Assembly: GCF_003023845.1 (NCBI RefSeq)
Contig: NZ_PYFT01000001.1
Location: 496,001-560,000 of the forward strand
Length of the DNA stretch: 64,000 nucleotides
Direction of reading: 5' to 3'
Source: Adhaeribacter arboris
Lineage (GTDB): Bacteria > Bacteroidota > Bacteroidia > Cytophagales > Hymenobacteraceae
In this document: positions 18,369 to 26,450 of the stretch, piece after piece
Layout of the letters: every line of letters begins with the position of its first letter
Numbering within the stretch: position 1 is the first letter of the stretch
The notes under the pieces: model-generated
Databases searched by the model: none
Seen by the model: the letters and a program-made list of their open reading frames with translations, nothing else
What the model was told of the DNA's origin: nothing
Program-made: the position numbers and the translations under genes

Positions 18369-19295
18369 GAAAATCTTTTCGCTTTGAACGGAGGATATTA
18401 AAATTCATGGGGCATTTGTAAAACGCTAAAGGGAGCTACGAATGGGGTATGATTAAGGAATTATTCTTCTTTCCTAAAGTCTCCGGAAAGAAACTTTGCT
18501 TTTACCCAAAAGCGGATAATTGGTATTTCACTGTTGGTTTAATTATCTTTTAATTATGGAGCAAGTTTATCGCAAAAAATAAGTCCGGTTGTCGGGGCCA
18601 AAAACTGTGGCCTTAGTTAAAGGTCGCCAAGCAAAAAATGTGAATTTACGTAGACGGTTCGTTTTTTACAATGGTGAACGTCTTGGCTTTGTGGTCGGGT
18701 GGCATGACAAATCGGAGACTTGTCAACTTACAACCCTAATGACAGAAAGCAACTGCTGAACAAACCGCAACTTAGCGCCACCTGCCATAAAGCTTTTGTT
18801 AGCAGCAGGCATTTCTTGCACGGCCTTTTTAATTATTTAAGTCAAGTTAGTAGTTTGTAACTGAACTTGTTTCGTTTGTCCATCTTTTAATTTTCCGAGT
18901 TGAGTCATTGGATAGTTCATTTAATTTTCTAAAGTTTGCTTATAAGTTTTTATTCTTGATTTTAGTTCGTTGAGTAATTTTGTCCAGCTACAATTTTCTG
19001 GTAATTTCTTGTCTAATTACAAATCCGGCTAATTCTCTTAATTCTCAAGGGCAGTTTACTTGTCGAGCAGTTTACCTGATTTTATTGCTCATCATTTATG
19101 CCGTTGCTCAATAACTACAGTTTTTGATGCTTTCTGCTAATGAACACGCATTGCAGAAGGTGAGGCAATAACATTCTAGTAGTTTAAATTTAGATCATAA
19201 ATTTAACGTATCAATGTGGTACAACACTTGCCAGTAAGTCCCACCTTTGGTAATGGAATGCTGCTTGTTCGCATTCATTTTTTTGATAGCAATTA
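18369..19295. other. Gene-poor region with palindromic site and a decayed minus-strand frame
   Basis: About 930 bp. It contains palindromic site S2 (18676-18812). To its right, the minus strand around 18920-19045 reads ELRELAGFVIRQEITRKL, then after a frameshift WTKLLNELKSRIKTYK and a stop. This looks like a remnant of a gene interrupted by stops; I do not recognise the family. A 27-codon frame follows on the same strand (MNYPMTQLGKLKDG...). Nothing intact is visible elsewhere. Confidence 0.4.
18676..18812. repeat. Palindromic intergenic site S2
   Basis: Left arm 18685-18703 (GGCTTTGTGGTCGGGTGGC) is largely complementary to the right arm 18777-18794 (GCCACCTGCCATAAAGCT), with bulged bases. 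The flanks are GAACG on the left and TTGTTAGCAGC on the right. Its design is the same as sites S3-S6 but its sequence differs. Confidence 0.6.
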
Positions 19296-19353
19296 AAAAG
19301 TAATAATAATATTACCTAACATTTATTGTTTAGGTAATATTATTATTACTTTT
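19296..19353. promoter_or_regulatory. 24-bp perfect inverted repeat overlapping the hicAB promoter
   Basis: Arms 19296-19319 and 19330-19353 (AAAAGTAATAATAATATTAC followed by CTAA, and its exact complement) flank a 10-base loop. The right arm runs into TACTTTTG (19347-19354), a match to the TAnnTTTG -7 element, with TTG at 19326-19328 as a -33 element. The toxin ATG is 27 bases after the -7 box. Probable operator for the HicB helix-turn-helix antitoxin. Confidence 0.7.
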
Positions 19354-19380
19354 GTTGTCAAAACTTATTAATAATATAAT

Positions 19381-19641
19381 ATGACAGCATCATTTCTTAT
19401 CAGCCACCTTGAGAAGGCTGGCTGGCAGCAAGTTCGTCAACAAGGAACGCACCGTATTCTTTCGCATTCCAACCATCCTAATCTTCTTTCAATTCCTGAC
19501 TTAGGAGAGCAAGCCTTAAATCCAAGCTTAGTGAATGACATTTGCCGGGAGGCAGGTTTGAAAGGGAGAGTGCATAAAATTCAACTTAGTCCAAAGGGAA
19601 TTATAACGATAGTAAAGAACCTGCTGAGCCTATCTCAGTAA
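19381..19641 (+). CDS. hicA: HicA-family mRNA interferase toxin
   Basis: Small double-stranded-RNA-binding-fold RNase of 86 residues that cleaves mRNA when unopposed. The N-terminus has the HicA layout: helix LISHLEKAGWQQVRQQGTHRILSH with GTH containing the expected catalytic His, the strand LLSIPDLGEQALNPSLVNDICREAGL with the family-typical final helix. It is 17 bases upstream of hicB in the toxin-first order usual for hicAB. The promoter and palindrome at 19296-19354 serve the pair. Plus-strand orientation sets it apart from the surrounding minus-strand array. Confidence 0.88.
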   Translation: MTASFLISHLEKAGWQQVRQQGTHRILSHSNHPNLLSIPDLGEQALNPSLVNDICREAGLKGRVHKIQLSPKGIITIVKNLLSLSQ

Positions 19642-19658
19642 TTTAAAAAATTTATCTT

Positions 19659-20075
19659 ATGCAAGAGTTTATAACCCTGCCTGTGCGCATTGATTGGGAG
19701 GAACACAAGTTTGGGGCTCAGGTGAAAGCACCCGGTTTTTTACTTACCACACAAGGCGACACGGTACCTGGTGTGTTGGAGAATTTACGTAATCTCCTCA
19801 TAGATTATTTAATGCACGAGGGTAAAAACCATCCGGAGTGGCAGGACATTACGGCAGAAGAGATTAGGTTTGAGTGTGAGTATGACTTAGCCGCTTTTTT
19901 TGAGCACTTTAAAGAACTTAAAATATCGGCCATTGCGGTTAAGGCTGGTATTAATTCCAATCTTTTGCAGCAGTACGTTTCAGGGAACAAGCGAGCTTCG
20001 GAAAGTCAAGCCAAAAAGATCCAGGCGGCTGTCCATCTTTTAGCTAATGAACTAAGACAAGTAGCTTTAAGCTAA
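19659..20075 (+). CDS. hicB: HicB-family antitoxin with C-terminal helix-turn-helix
   Basis: Antitoxin of 138 residues. The N-terminal RNase-H-like partial HicB fold (about 1-75) includes APGFLLTTQGDTVPGVLENLRNLLIDYL, the pattern that contacts HicA. The C-terminal HTH (about 88-135: ISAIAVKAGINSNLLQQYVSGNKRASES) binds DNA, probably the 24-bp inverted repeat upstream of hicA. Both proteins appear complete, so the module may be active. The palindromic site S3 begins 62 bases after its stop. Confidence 0.87.
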   Translation: MQEFITLPVRIDWEEHKFGAQVKAPGFLLTTQGDTVPGVLENLRNLLIDYLMHEGKNHPEWQDITAEEIRFECEYDLAAFFEHFKELKISAIAVKAGINSNLLQQYVSGNKRASESQAKKIQAAVHLLANELRQVALS

Positions 20076-20137
20076 AGGACACGTGTGATTGTTTCAGCAT
20101 CAATTTATGCATACTTCATGCCTGTCTACGCTTGCTA

Positions 20138-20187
20138 CCTAACGCTCCTTAGCTAAAAAGTGCAAAGTGGTTTTTAGGTATGGTTGG
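20138..20187. repeat. Palindromic intergenic site S3
   Basis: CCTAAC at the left and GGTTGG at the right enclose CTAAAAA (20153) and TTTTTAG (20171-20177). On the minus strand the 3' end reads GTTAGGT, which fits the integron core consensus GTTRRRY. It separates hicAB from the lipoprotein gene. Confidence 0.5.
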
Positions 20188-20304
20188 GGGGAGTTAATAT
20201 TTTATTTATATAAGGTAGTATTTATTTTGGTACTCAAAAAAGCTCTGGAAATTACTTTATTCCTTTTAGAATCATTATTTTTCAACTGCTACATCTGATA
20301 TCTC

Positions 20305-20523
20305 TTATTTTTCGACTACAGTGGGTATTACAGTTTCCTCTTCAACTACTGTATTTGGTATCTCTTCCTCTACACGTATTTCATCAACAGGCTTTGTTTT
20401 GGTGGTTGGCACTAGGTCGTCCTTTTTATCTTGACAAGCCGTAAAGACAAAAGTCGTTAAAAGTGGCACAAGTACTAGGTGTTTGAACACATTCACGGTT
20501 GTTTTTTTTCCTTTGTTCATCAT
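20305..20523 (-). CDS. Small Glu/Val-rich lipoprotein
   Basis: Unrecognised lipoprotein, about 72 residues from the MMNKGKK start (20523); a longer frame begins at 20565. The signal peptide ends FVFTAC, with the Cys followed by QDKKDD, a typical lipidation and surface-export context in Bacteroidota. The mature chain is short and acidic with degenerate repeats (VEEEIPNTVVEEETVIPTVVEK). The stop lies inside a repeat unit: read in frame past TAA, another EISDVAVEK then stop follows. The gene occupies one unit of the palindrome-bounded array (sites S3 and S4). Confidence 0.65.
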   Translation of the reverse strand: MMNKGKKTTVNVFKHLVLVPLLTTFVFTACQDKKDDLVPTTKTKPVDEIRVEEEIPNTVVEEETVIPTVVEK

Positions 20524-20596
20524 TGCAACGGTTTTTATGGTTATTATATAGGATGGAAGAACCATCTATTTTCCATAAAATTTGTTTTTTATTTCC

Positions 20597-20649
20597 CCCA
20601 ACGTTCTGGGCTAAACGACGGCGAAGCTGCCGTTTAGGTGTGGTTGGCA
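20597..20649. repeat. Palindromic intergenic site S4 (attC-like)
   Basis: Outer CCAAC/GTTGG pair and an inner stem from CTAAACGACGGC and GCTGCCGTTTAG around GAA, with bulged bases. The stop codon (20634-20636) of the minus-strand membrane-protein gene lies inside the right arm, so the coding sequence runs into the site. Confidence 0.6.
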
Positions 20650-21125
20650 GTTGTGATTTTTAATTTTTTACCCATTACAAACACAAGTAACAAAACATTT
20701 GTAGCGCACAGCATAAGAAAAAGTGGCACACCATAAATCCAAGCTGAAATTGCAGATTTGAAACCTTCTTGTCCGTAAGTTAGGGATTTCTGAACACCAG
20801 CAGTTATCGAACAACTGCAAAATAAAAGGACCCAAAAACTAATTATAGTGACGGTATTTACAGCAAATCTATTACCCTTCCTGATTTTATTTTCATAAAG
20901 ATCCCCAAATAAAATTGCAGCAGCTATTAATACTACTGCCTGAATAGTAAGAAAGCCAAGATTATTTTTAATTTCAATAAGTTGATTTTCTAAAATTTGA
21001 TTAGCAGTCAACATATTATCATTAAAAACGGAGACAAGCATTACTACTAACATTGGCAGCAGATAGAGTAAACCAACTGAGGCAATTATACTTTTAATAA
21101 TAATTTTAGTACCCTTTTCTATCAT
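20634..21125 (-). CDS. Four-helix integral membrane protein, unknown
   Basis: No family recognised. I choose ATG 21125 (MIEKGTKIIIK) and 163 residues; the longer frame starts at a TTG that lies within palindromic site S5. Four hydrophobic segments are visible: IIASVGLLYLLPMLVVMLVSVF, LTIQAVVLIAAAILFG, VTIISFWVLLFCSCSI and WIYGVPLFLMLCATNVLLLVFVMG. The protein is almost entirely membrane-embedded. AT-rich, alone in its unit, with no obvious promoter. Its stop overlaps site S4. A cassette-type gene of unknown function. Confidence 0.7.
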   Translation of the reverse strand: MIEKGTKIIIKSIIASVGLLYLLPMLVVMLVSVFNDNMLTANQILENQLIEIKNNLGFLTIQAVVLIAAAILFGDLYENKIRKGNRFAVNTVTIISFWVLLFCSCSITAGVQKSLTYGQEGFKSAISAWIYGVPLFLMLCATNVLLLVFVMGKKLKITTANHT

Positions 21126-21137
21126 AATTTTTATTAC

Positions 21138-21205
21138 TGCCAACGGTTAGTATAAACAACGAGCAAGGCCCTCGGCCGTAGCTTGGTGTTTATGCAGTGT
21201 TGGCA
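21138..21205. repeat. Palindromic intergenic site S5 (attC-like)
   Basis: TGCCAAC (21138-21144) pairs with GTTGGCA (21199-21205). Inside, ATAAACAACGAGCAAG pairs with CTTGGTGTTTAT with extrahelical bases, and GGCC/GGCC lies at the centre. The stop codon of the next minus-strand gene (21206-21208) directly abuts the site. Confidence 0.65.
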
Positions 21206-21712
21206 TTAGTTATTTTTTAAAGCTGGTATCTCGTTGTTTTCTGGATTCCTTTTAGAGTATTGTATCAGTAATGTATCACCAACTTTATAGATATTTTTCC
21301 TGTCTCGCAGATTGTAAGTGCTATATTGTTCATTATCGACTGTGAATTTACATTTAACAAGCCATTGGCCTTCTCTTTTCCTTGATGGCTTACTATACCA
21401 TTTTTCAATTATGATTCCTTTTGTTGTCGCACCATATTTTGAAAATTCGTAATCCGATATTTTTCCAATCCAGAGTCCGAAGGTAGGGCCAATGACTAAA
21501 ACGGAACCTACTGCTAATCCTAAACATGCTTTTTCGTTTATTTGATAAAACTGAAGCGACTTGTAAAGTAAAAAAGGAACTACAGCAAATATTATAATAA
21601 ATGGAAACCATTTAATCGCGCCTTGTTTGGCAAAAAGCATAAAATACCCAAAGCCGAAGTATAATAAAAGTAAAGTAACAGCAAGTAAAATTGGATAAGC
21701 CTTCTTATTCAT
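21206..21712 (-). CDS. Membrane protein with C-terminal DUF3592-like domain
   Basis: 168 residues. Three N-terminal membrane segments (AYPILLAVTLLLLYFGFGYFML, WFPFIIIFAVVPFLLY, LGLAVGSVLVIGPTFGLWIG) are followed by a soluble C-terminal beta domain (TKGIIIEKWYSKPSRKREGQWLVKCKFTV, VGDTLLIQYSKRNPENNEI) resembling DUF3592-type proteins. The position of the GDTLLIQYSKRNPE motif fits that family; function is unknown. The stop directly abuts palindromic site S5 and the gene lies alone between S5 and S6. Confidence 0.7.
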   Translation of the reverse strand: MNKKAYPILLAVTLLLLYFGFGYFMLFAKQGAIKWFPFIIIFAVVPFLLYKSLQFYQINEKACLGLAVGSVLVIGPTFGLWIGKISDYEFSKYGATTKGIIIEKWYSKPSRKREGQWLVKCKFTVDNEQYSTYNLRDRKNIYKVGDTLLIQYSKRNPENNEIPALKNN

Positions 21713-21742
21713 TAACTATATTAAATTGTTATTCTAATTAAT

Positions 21743-21876
21743 GCCAACGTTAAAGTGTTTATGAAGTTGTGGCAATTGAAAAACGTCAGTTTCAATCAAC
21801 CACAAAAGCAAAATAGCTATTTAAAGACGAATGCTTGACTTCCAGCCACAATTTCATAAACACACTGTTGGCTGCA
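21743..21876. repeat. Palindromic intergenic site S6 (attC-like)
   Basis: GCCAACGTTAAAGTGTTTAT plus GAAGTTGTGGC at the left is matched by the inverse complement of GCCACAATTTCATAAACACA plus CTGTTGGC at the right, with a few bulges: a near-perfect stem of about 28 bp around a 75-base interior. It shares its full length with S1 (15216-15352). Confidence 0.72.
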
Positions 21877-21896
21877 GGGCTTTTAGCGGCATACGT

Positions 21897-22445
21897 TTAT
21901 TTTAATTTTTCAAACATCATCTTCACTTTTTGCTCTTTATCTAAAGGGATAATAGTAAAAACATAGCTGTCTGAATTTATATCAAGAAGTTCTATTGAAA
22001 AACCCTGAGGCTTTAGTTCTTGCTTATCAATTAAGTTTATTATTTCACCCGTGTCATGCGCTCGATAGAAGTCGTCCTCTGAAAGTGTAAAGTCATACCT
22101 TTTTGCAATTCTTATTTCGTTCAAATAAATACGAATTTCGCTTTCTGGTTCTTTCCAATCTACTTCGGCCATTTGTCCATTTTCAAGCAAGGTGTCTACC
22201 AAAACAAATTTCGGTGTTAGTAAAGCATCTTGCGGATATTTCAACCCGCGTTCGGATAAAATGAAATTTTTATTATCATCATAAAAAGCTTTTGGGTCTT
22301 GAAACGCTTGCTTAAGGTTAGCTTTCAAGTCACTCTTTAAAGTATCGGAAATTACAATATAGTCAACAATTTCTTCGTAAAATGCTAAGTCAGGATTAGA
22401 CTTGCGACTTTGTTTCTCGCCAAAGATTTTTGATAAAAATCCCAT
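21897..22445 (-). CDS. DUF6630-like cytoplasmic protein
   Basis: Soluble protein of 182 residues. It starts MGFLSKIFGEKQ and contains YPQDALLTPKFVLVDTLLENGQMAEVDWKE, a segment reminiscent of the DUF6630 family in which a middle region ends in a conserved EVDWKE-like motif. No catalytic residues can be named. No signal peptide or membrane segment. It sits alone between palindromic sites S6 and S7 in the minus-strand array. Function unknown; assignment by recalled resemblance only. Confidence 0.65.
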   Translation of the reverse strand: MGFLSKIFGEKQSRKSNPDLAFYEEIVDYIVISDTLKSDLKANLKQAFQDPKAFYDDNKNFILSERGLKYPQDALLTPKFVLVDTLLENGQMAEVDWKEPESEIRIYLNEIRIAKRYDFTLSEDDFYRAHDTGEIINLIDKQELKPQGFSIELLDINSDSYVFTIIPLDKEQKVKMMFEKLK

Positions 22446-22455
22446 AATTATGATA

Positions 22456-22590
22456 ATGCCATTTAGTTAGGTGCTCGTGTCGCCTTGCAGCCAACTCCCA
22501 GATATACGGAACTGTTCCGGTTATTGGCATTCTATTTTACTTAGTTACTCCGTATATCCACCCAAAAACAACCGACAACCGGAATGCATT
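22456..22590. repeat. Palindromic intergenic site S7 (compound)
   Basis: GATATACGGA (22501-22510) is the exact complement of TCCGTATATC (22549-22558), and CCGGTT (22518) pairs with AACCGG (22577). GTTAGGTG (22465-22472) and GCAGCCAAC (22487-22495) at its left are the terminal core motifs seen at other sites. It closes the array on the side of actP. Confidence 0.55.
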
Positions 22591-22789
22591 ATTAATAATA
22601 AGTTCAGCTAAAGGATAGCCTTAGTTCTACGAACTAAAAATTTTTTGCAGACATATCTCGTATTTGCCTTATTCAATAGAAACAAGAAAGTTTCTTTAAT
22701 AAAGCAAATCTATTTTCCCGTTCAGCTAATCTAAATTCAAATACTAATCCGCGAAATCCGAATAATCCGTGAAAATCTGCGATCCAGAA

Positions 22790-24370
22790 TTACTCCGCCC
22801 CAATACCTAAATAAGTCCGCAGTTTTTCAGATTCAAACTTTTCGGCGGCGGCTGTTTCCGGATTAGCTAAAGACACCACAATACCAACGAAAAAAGCAGC
22901 GGACATAGATACCAAGGCCGGGTTTTTAAGCGGGAAAATAGCCTCAGGGTGGTGCAATATATCTACCCATACGGTGGGGCTAAGCACAATGAGCACCAGC
23001 GATAAAAAGGCACCCGTAGCAATGCTCCAAACAGCTCCTTGGGTGGTAAATTTCTTCCAGATGATCGACATGAGCAAAGCCGGGAAATTAGCGCTGGCCG
23101 CAATGGAAAAAGCTAAACCCACCATAAAGGCTACGTTTTGACCTTTAAATACCAAACCTAACACAATCGATAAAACACCTAAAGCAACCGTAGCCCGTTT
23201 GGCTACTTTCATTTCGCCTTTCTCGTTGGATACACCTTTTTGGAAAACGTGCACGTACAAATCGTGCGAAATACTGGAAGCGCCGGAAAGCGTTAAACCC
23301 GCCACTACCGCCAGAATAGTAGCAAAAGCCACTGCCGCAATAAAGCCCAGAAAAGCCGTGCCGCCGGCTTGTTCGGCCAGCAACAAAGCCGCCATATTAC
23401 CCCCTTTATCAATACCTTCAATAACGGGTTTGCCTACTAAAACCATGGCCGAAAAACCAATAAAAAAAGTAAGAATATAAAAATAACCGATAAAACCGGT
23501 AGCCACAAAAACCGATTTACGCGCGGCTTTAGCATCCGGTACGGTGTAAAAACGCATGAGAATATGCGGCAATCCGGCTGTTCCCAGCATTAAAGCCAAA
23601 CCCAGGGATAAGGCATCGAAAGGATTAGTAATAAAACCGCCGGGAGCCAGCATGGCCTCCCCGTATTTTTCGGCGACCGCTTGAAACAAATTAGCCGGAC
23701 TAAAATTAAAAGTTGCCAGCGACAATAGTACCAGCACCGTTGCGCCACTCAAAAGTAAAACCGCTTTAATAATTTGGACCCAGGTAGTTGCCAGCATGCC
23801 TCCAAATAACACGTAAGCCGTCATCACGCAACCGACCACCACTACGGCCAACTCGTACTGCAACCCGAATAAAGTTTTGATTAGACCACCGGCGCCTACC
23901 ATTTGCGCAATCAGGTAAAAAGCAATGGTTAGTAAAGAACCTACCGACGACACAATCCGGATGGGGCGCTGTTGCAGGCGGTAGGCTACCACATCGGCGA
24001 AGGTATACTTGCCTAAATTGCGGAGCGGTTCGGCAATTAAAAACATAATTAAAGGCCAGCCTACCAGAAAGCCAATCGAATAAATTAGACCGTCGTACCC
24101 TTTGGTGGCTACCATGCCGGCAATGCCCAGGAAAGAAGCCGCACTCATGTAATCGCCGGCCAGAGCCAAGCCGTTCTGGAACCCCGAAATATTACGGCCC
24201 GCCGCGTAAAACTCAGAACCGGTTTTGGTTTTCTTGGCCGCCCAGTAAGTAATGTATAGGGTAATTGCCACAAACAAAAAGAACATAACAATAGAAACGG
24301 GATTGGCCGTGCCTAAAGTAGAGGCAGCCGGCAGTGCAGAAACCTGCAGCAAAAGAGAAGAAGTAAGCAT
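22790..24370 (-). CDS. actP: Cation/acetate symporter (SSS family)
   Basis: Sodium:solute symporter of 526 residues with about 13 membrane helices, importing acetate or related monocarboxylates. The N-terminal [36 protein letters not shown] is the diagnostic ActP/YjcG signature. Ion-site-bearing helices [21 protein letters not shown] and [16 protein letters not shown] are also typical. It begins 8 bases after the DUF485 gene and is probably co-transcribed with it. Functional link to acs at 11.4 kb. The family also includes pyruvate and propionate transporters, so substrate is likely rather than certain. Confidence 0.93.
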   Translation of the reverse strand: MLTSSLLLQVSALPAASTLGTANPVSIVMFFLFVAITLYITYWAAKKTKTGSEFYAAGRNISGFQNGLALAGDYMSAASFLGIAGMVATKGYDGLIYSIGFLVGWPLIMFLIAEPLRNLGKYTFADVVAYRLQQRPIRIVSSVGSLLTIAFYLIAQMVGAGGLIKTLFGLQYELAVVVVGCVMTAYVLFGGMLATTWVQIIKAVLLLSGATVLVLLSLATFNFSPANLFQAVAEKYGEAMLAPGGFITNPFDALSLGLALMLGTAGLPHILMRFYTVPDAKAARKSVFVATGFIGYFYILTFFIGFSAMVLVGKPVIEGIDKGGNMAALLLAEQAGGTAFLGFIAAVAFATILAVVAGLTLSGASSISHDLYVHVFQKGVSNEKGEMKVAKRATVALGVLSIVLGLVFKGQNVAFMVGLAFSIAASANFPALLMSIIWKKFTTQGAVWSIATGAFLSLVLIVLSPTVWVDILHHPEAIFPLKNPALVSMSAAFFVGIVVSLANPETAAAEKFESEKLRTYLGIGAE

Positions 24371-24378
24371 AAGGGAAT

Positions 24379-24693
24379 TTAGTTGGCGTTCATTTTATTT
24401 TTAATTTCCTGTACTTCGGTGTCGTAGGTATTATTGGCCCAATACACGTAAATACCCGTTAACAACCAGGCCGATACGATTATACCAAAGCCAATGGGCA
24501 AAGCCCAGGGTAAATAACTGCCTATTTTTACCGCCAGTAATTCTTTATCGAAAGCAACCACTAATAAAAAGCCAATGTAAATGACCAGAATACTAATAGT
24601 AAGCAGTAAAGAAACCGACCAGCGTTTGCTCACCAATCGTTTAAATTCCGGACTTTCAATAACGGCGCGCGCTGTTTTGTGAGGTGGATGCAT
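24379..24693 (-). CDS. yjcH: DUF485 inner-membrane protein
   Basis: Small membrane protein of 104 residues with two helices ([21 protein letters not shown] and [25 protein letters not shown]). The N-terminal [12 protein letters not shown] and C-terminal [10 protein letters not shown] are typical of DUF485/YjcH, which is encoded next to acetate symporters in many bacteria. Eight bases separate it from actP, so the two form an operon. It probably assists the symporter; the mechanism is not established. Confidence 0.9.
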   Translation of the reverse strand: MHPPHKTARAVIESPEFKRLVSKRWSVSLLLTISILVIYIGFLLVVAFDKELLAVKIGSYLPWALPIGFGIIVSAWLLTGIYVYWANNTYDTEVQEIKNKMNAN

Positions 24694-25215
24694 ATGTAAG
24701 GAGAGTTTAAAAAGTAAATATTGCTGTTAGTTCCCGAGTTATTTTAACTAGTTCAGTAATTCATGGGCATTAAGCTTAATTTCTTGCTCCAAAAGTTACC
24801 GAAACGTATCTGGCGTTGTATCCATTACTCCAATAGAATTTTGCATATAATCAAAAGTTTGGTTCCGGCTAAAGCATGTAGCAACCAGAGCTTACAATGG
24901 CGATAAGCATCTTTCACAAATGACTTTCTTTTAGGATCGTTTCTGTAAAAAAACAGATTAAAGCTACTAATTTCGTCTTTGCCCATTACGCTGGCTAAAT
25001 ATGATAAAATCCCCGCAGAAAATCACGGTATAAGCTTACCTTTTCTCCGAGCTTTTTGCCGCTTGACTTGCCTTCGCTAAAAAGTAAAATTGAGATTTAA
25101 GAATTAGAAAGGTGTTACAAATGATAAAATGAATTTGGAACAGTCCGGATGCGTTTACGATTGCATCCAGACTATTCCAAAACGAAATAGTAGGCTAGAA
25201 AATATTTGAGTAAGT
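24694..25215. other. Intergenic region with a probable gene relic
   Basis: On the minus strand a 53-codon frame runs from ATG 24986 to TAA 24825 (MGKDEISSFNLFFYRNDPKRK, then SFVKDAYRHCKLWLLHALA). After a shift of frame the text continues RNQTFDYMQNSIGVMDTTPDTF, a stop, then LLEQEIKLNAHELLN and a stop at 24748-24750. This looks like one protein broken by a frameshift and a nonsense codon. The family is not recognised. Nothing else is visible in the 520 bp. Confidence 0.4.
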
Positions 25216-26118
25216 TTACCGAATGGGTGGGTATTTGCGAATGAATTTACGAAGATAAATAATTAAAATAGGCAGGATAAGAAGCAAGGGCCAAAGGTGC
25301 AATAAACCAATGAACAAGGCTATCATAATATCCCAACCACCTTGCAAGGCATTGCGCACCCGAACGGCAAAACTGGTATCGGGTAAAGAAGTAGTTGCCA
25401 GTTTTTGGTAGAAAGTCAAGTTAATGGTATTATAACTGGTTTGCCGGTTCAGGTAGGTAAGACGAGCTTCGGTACTTTCAATTTCTTCCTGGAGTTGCCG
25501 TAATTGTTCTTCTACGGTAATAATATCTTTTACCGTTTTGGCTTGTTTTAGCAAATCCAAATACCGCGCTTCAACCGCTTTTTTGGTTTTCAATCGGGCG
25601 GCAATATCAATGTATTCGGTAGTTACATCTTCGGCGGTAATATTCTTGGAATCGAGGTAAATACTTTGCCCGGAAATGCTGTTCAGCAAAGACTCAAATT
25701 TTTCCGGCAATACTTTTATTACCAAGCTGTTTTCTAAAGTACCGTCGGTCCGGGATTCATTAGCCGATAGCAGTTGGGCATCGTGTTGGGTTATTTGTTG
25801 GTTAATAGCCAGAGTACTTTTCTTAAAATCTGCCACCTGAAAGCGCAAATTGGCCGTTCGGATTATTTTTTGATCTACTGCGGATCTTTTAGATGAGGAG
25901 ATAGCCTGTTCTTCGGCTTTAAATGGTCTGGAGGAGACTTCTTGATTTTCTATCATAGCCTCTGTTGCTACTACAGCATCTGTTTTAGCTTCAGAGTCAC
26001 TTACTGGTGGCTCTCTAAGTTCTGAAGTGGATACTTTTTTTTCGTTCCTATGGCAGCTCAAATGCAGAATAATTAAAGAAAAAATTAAAATACGGCGGAA
26101 GCATAAGCGCATTTTCAT
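25216..26118 (-). CDS. DUF4349 domain lipoprotein
   Basis: Envelope protein of 300 residues. The lipoprotein signal ends ILHLSC (Cys about 22), then a low-complexity linker. The DUF4349 domain covers about residues 85-275: KIIRTANLRFQV, then a coiled-coil hairpin (LDLLKQAKTVKDIITVEEQLRQLQEEIESTEARLTYL), then SYNTINLTFYQ. A C-terminal membrane helix (IALFIGLLHLWPLLLILPILIIYLRK) ends the protein. Both ends are therefore membrane-attached, an arrangement typical of this family. Function unknown. A single gene with no close operon partner. Confidence 0.87.
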   Translation of the reverse strand: MKMRLCFRRILIFSLIILHLSCHRNEKKVSTSELREPPVSDSEAKTDAVVATEAMIENQEVSSRPFKAEEQAISSSKRSAVDQKIIRTANLRFQVADFKKSTLAINQQITQHDAQLLSANESRTDGTLENSLVIKVLPEKFESLLNSISGQSIYLDSKNITAEDVTTEYIDIAARLKTKKAVEARYLDLLKQAKTVKDIITVEEQLRQLQEEIESTEARLTYLNRQTSYNTINLTFYQKLATTSLPDTSFAVRVRNALQGGWDIMIALFIGLLHLWPLLLILPILIIYLRKFIRKYPPIR

Positions 26119-26405
26119 GGTTAAATAGTGTTTAGTTGGTGATAGATAAATTTCACGGCTCTTCCTTCAATAATTATTTCCCTTCATCTGAAAGAAGCAG
26201 CCTTTGGATTTAAGTAATACTTTCCGGTTAAAGAATTTCTCCGGGCCAACCATAAGTAGAAGAAAGTGTAGTTTAGGCTTGTTCTTACATTAAAGATGCA
26301 GCATTAAGGCTTTCTGCATAAGCAGTAATTAAATTTTATATTAGATAAAAATTAGGAAGAATTTTTTAACCGATTCTACTACCACTAAGTGGCAAATCCA
26401 GTAGC

Positions 26406-26450
26406 TAAGTAAAATGACACCAGTTTGGCTAGAGAGGGCCTTTAAGGATT
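26406..26450 (+). repeat. Dispersed repeat containing ACCAGTTTGGCT, copy 3
   Basis: TGACACCAGTTTGGCT (26415-26430) followed by AGAGAGGGCCTTTAAGG aligns over about 45 bases with the minus strand at 14560-14521. The 10-mer CAGTTTGGCT recurs inverted at 26597-26606 (AGCCAAACTG), so this copy may be one end of a roughly 190-bp element. Confidence 0.7.

Noticed and set aside
20138-22590. A classical integron with attC sites
   Set aside because: No integrase or attI is in the window and the GTTRRRY core fits only S3. I keep the array as a hypothesis rather than a call.
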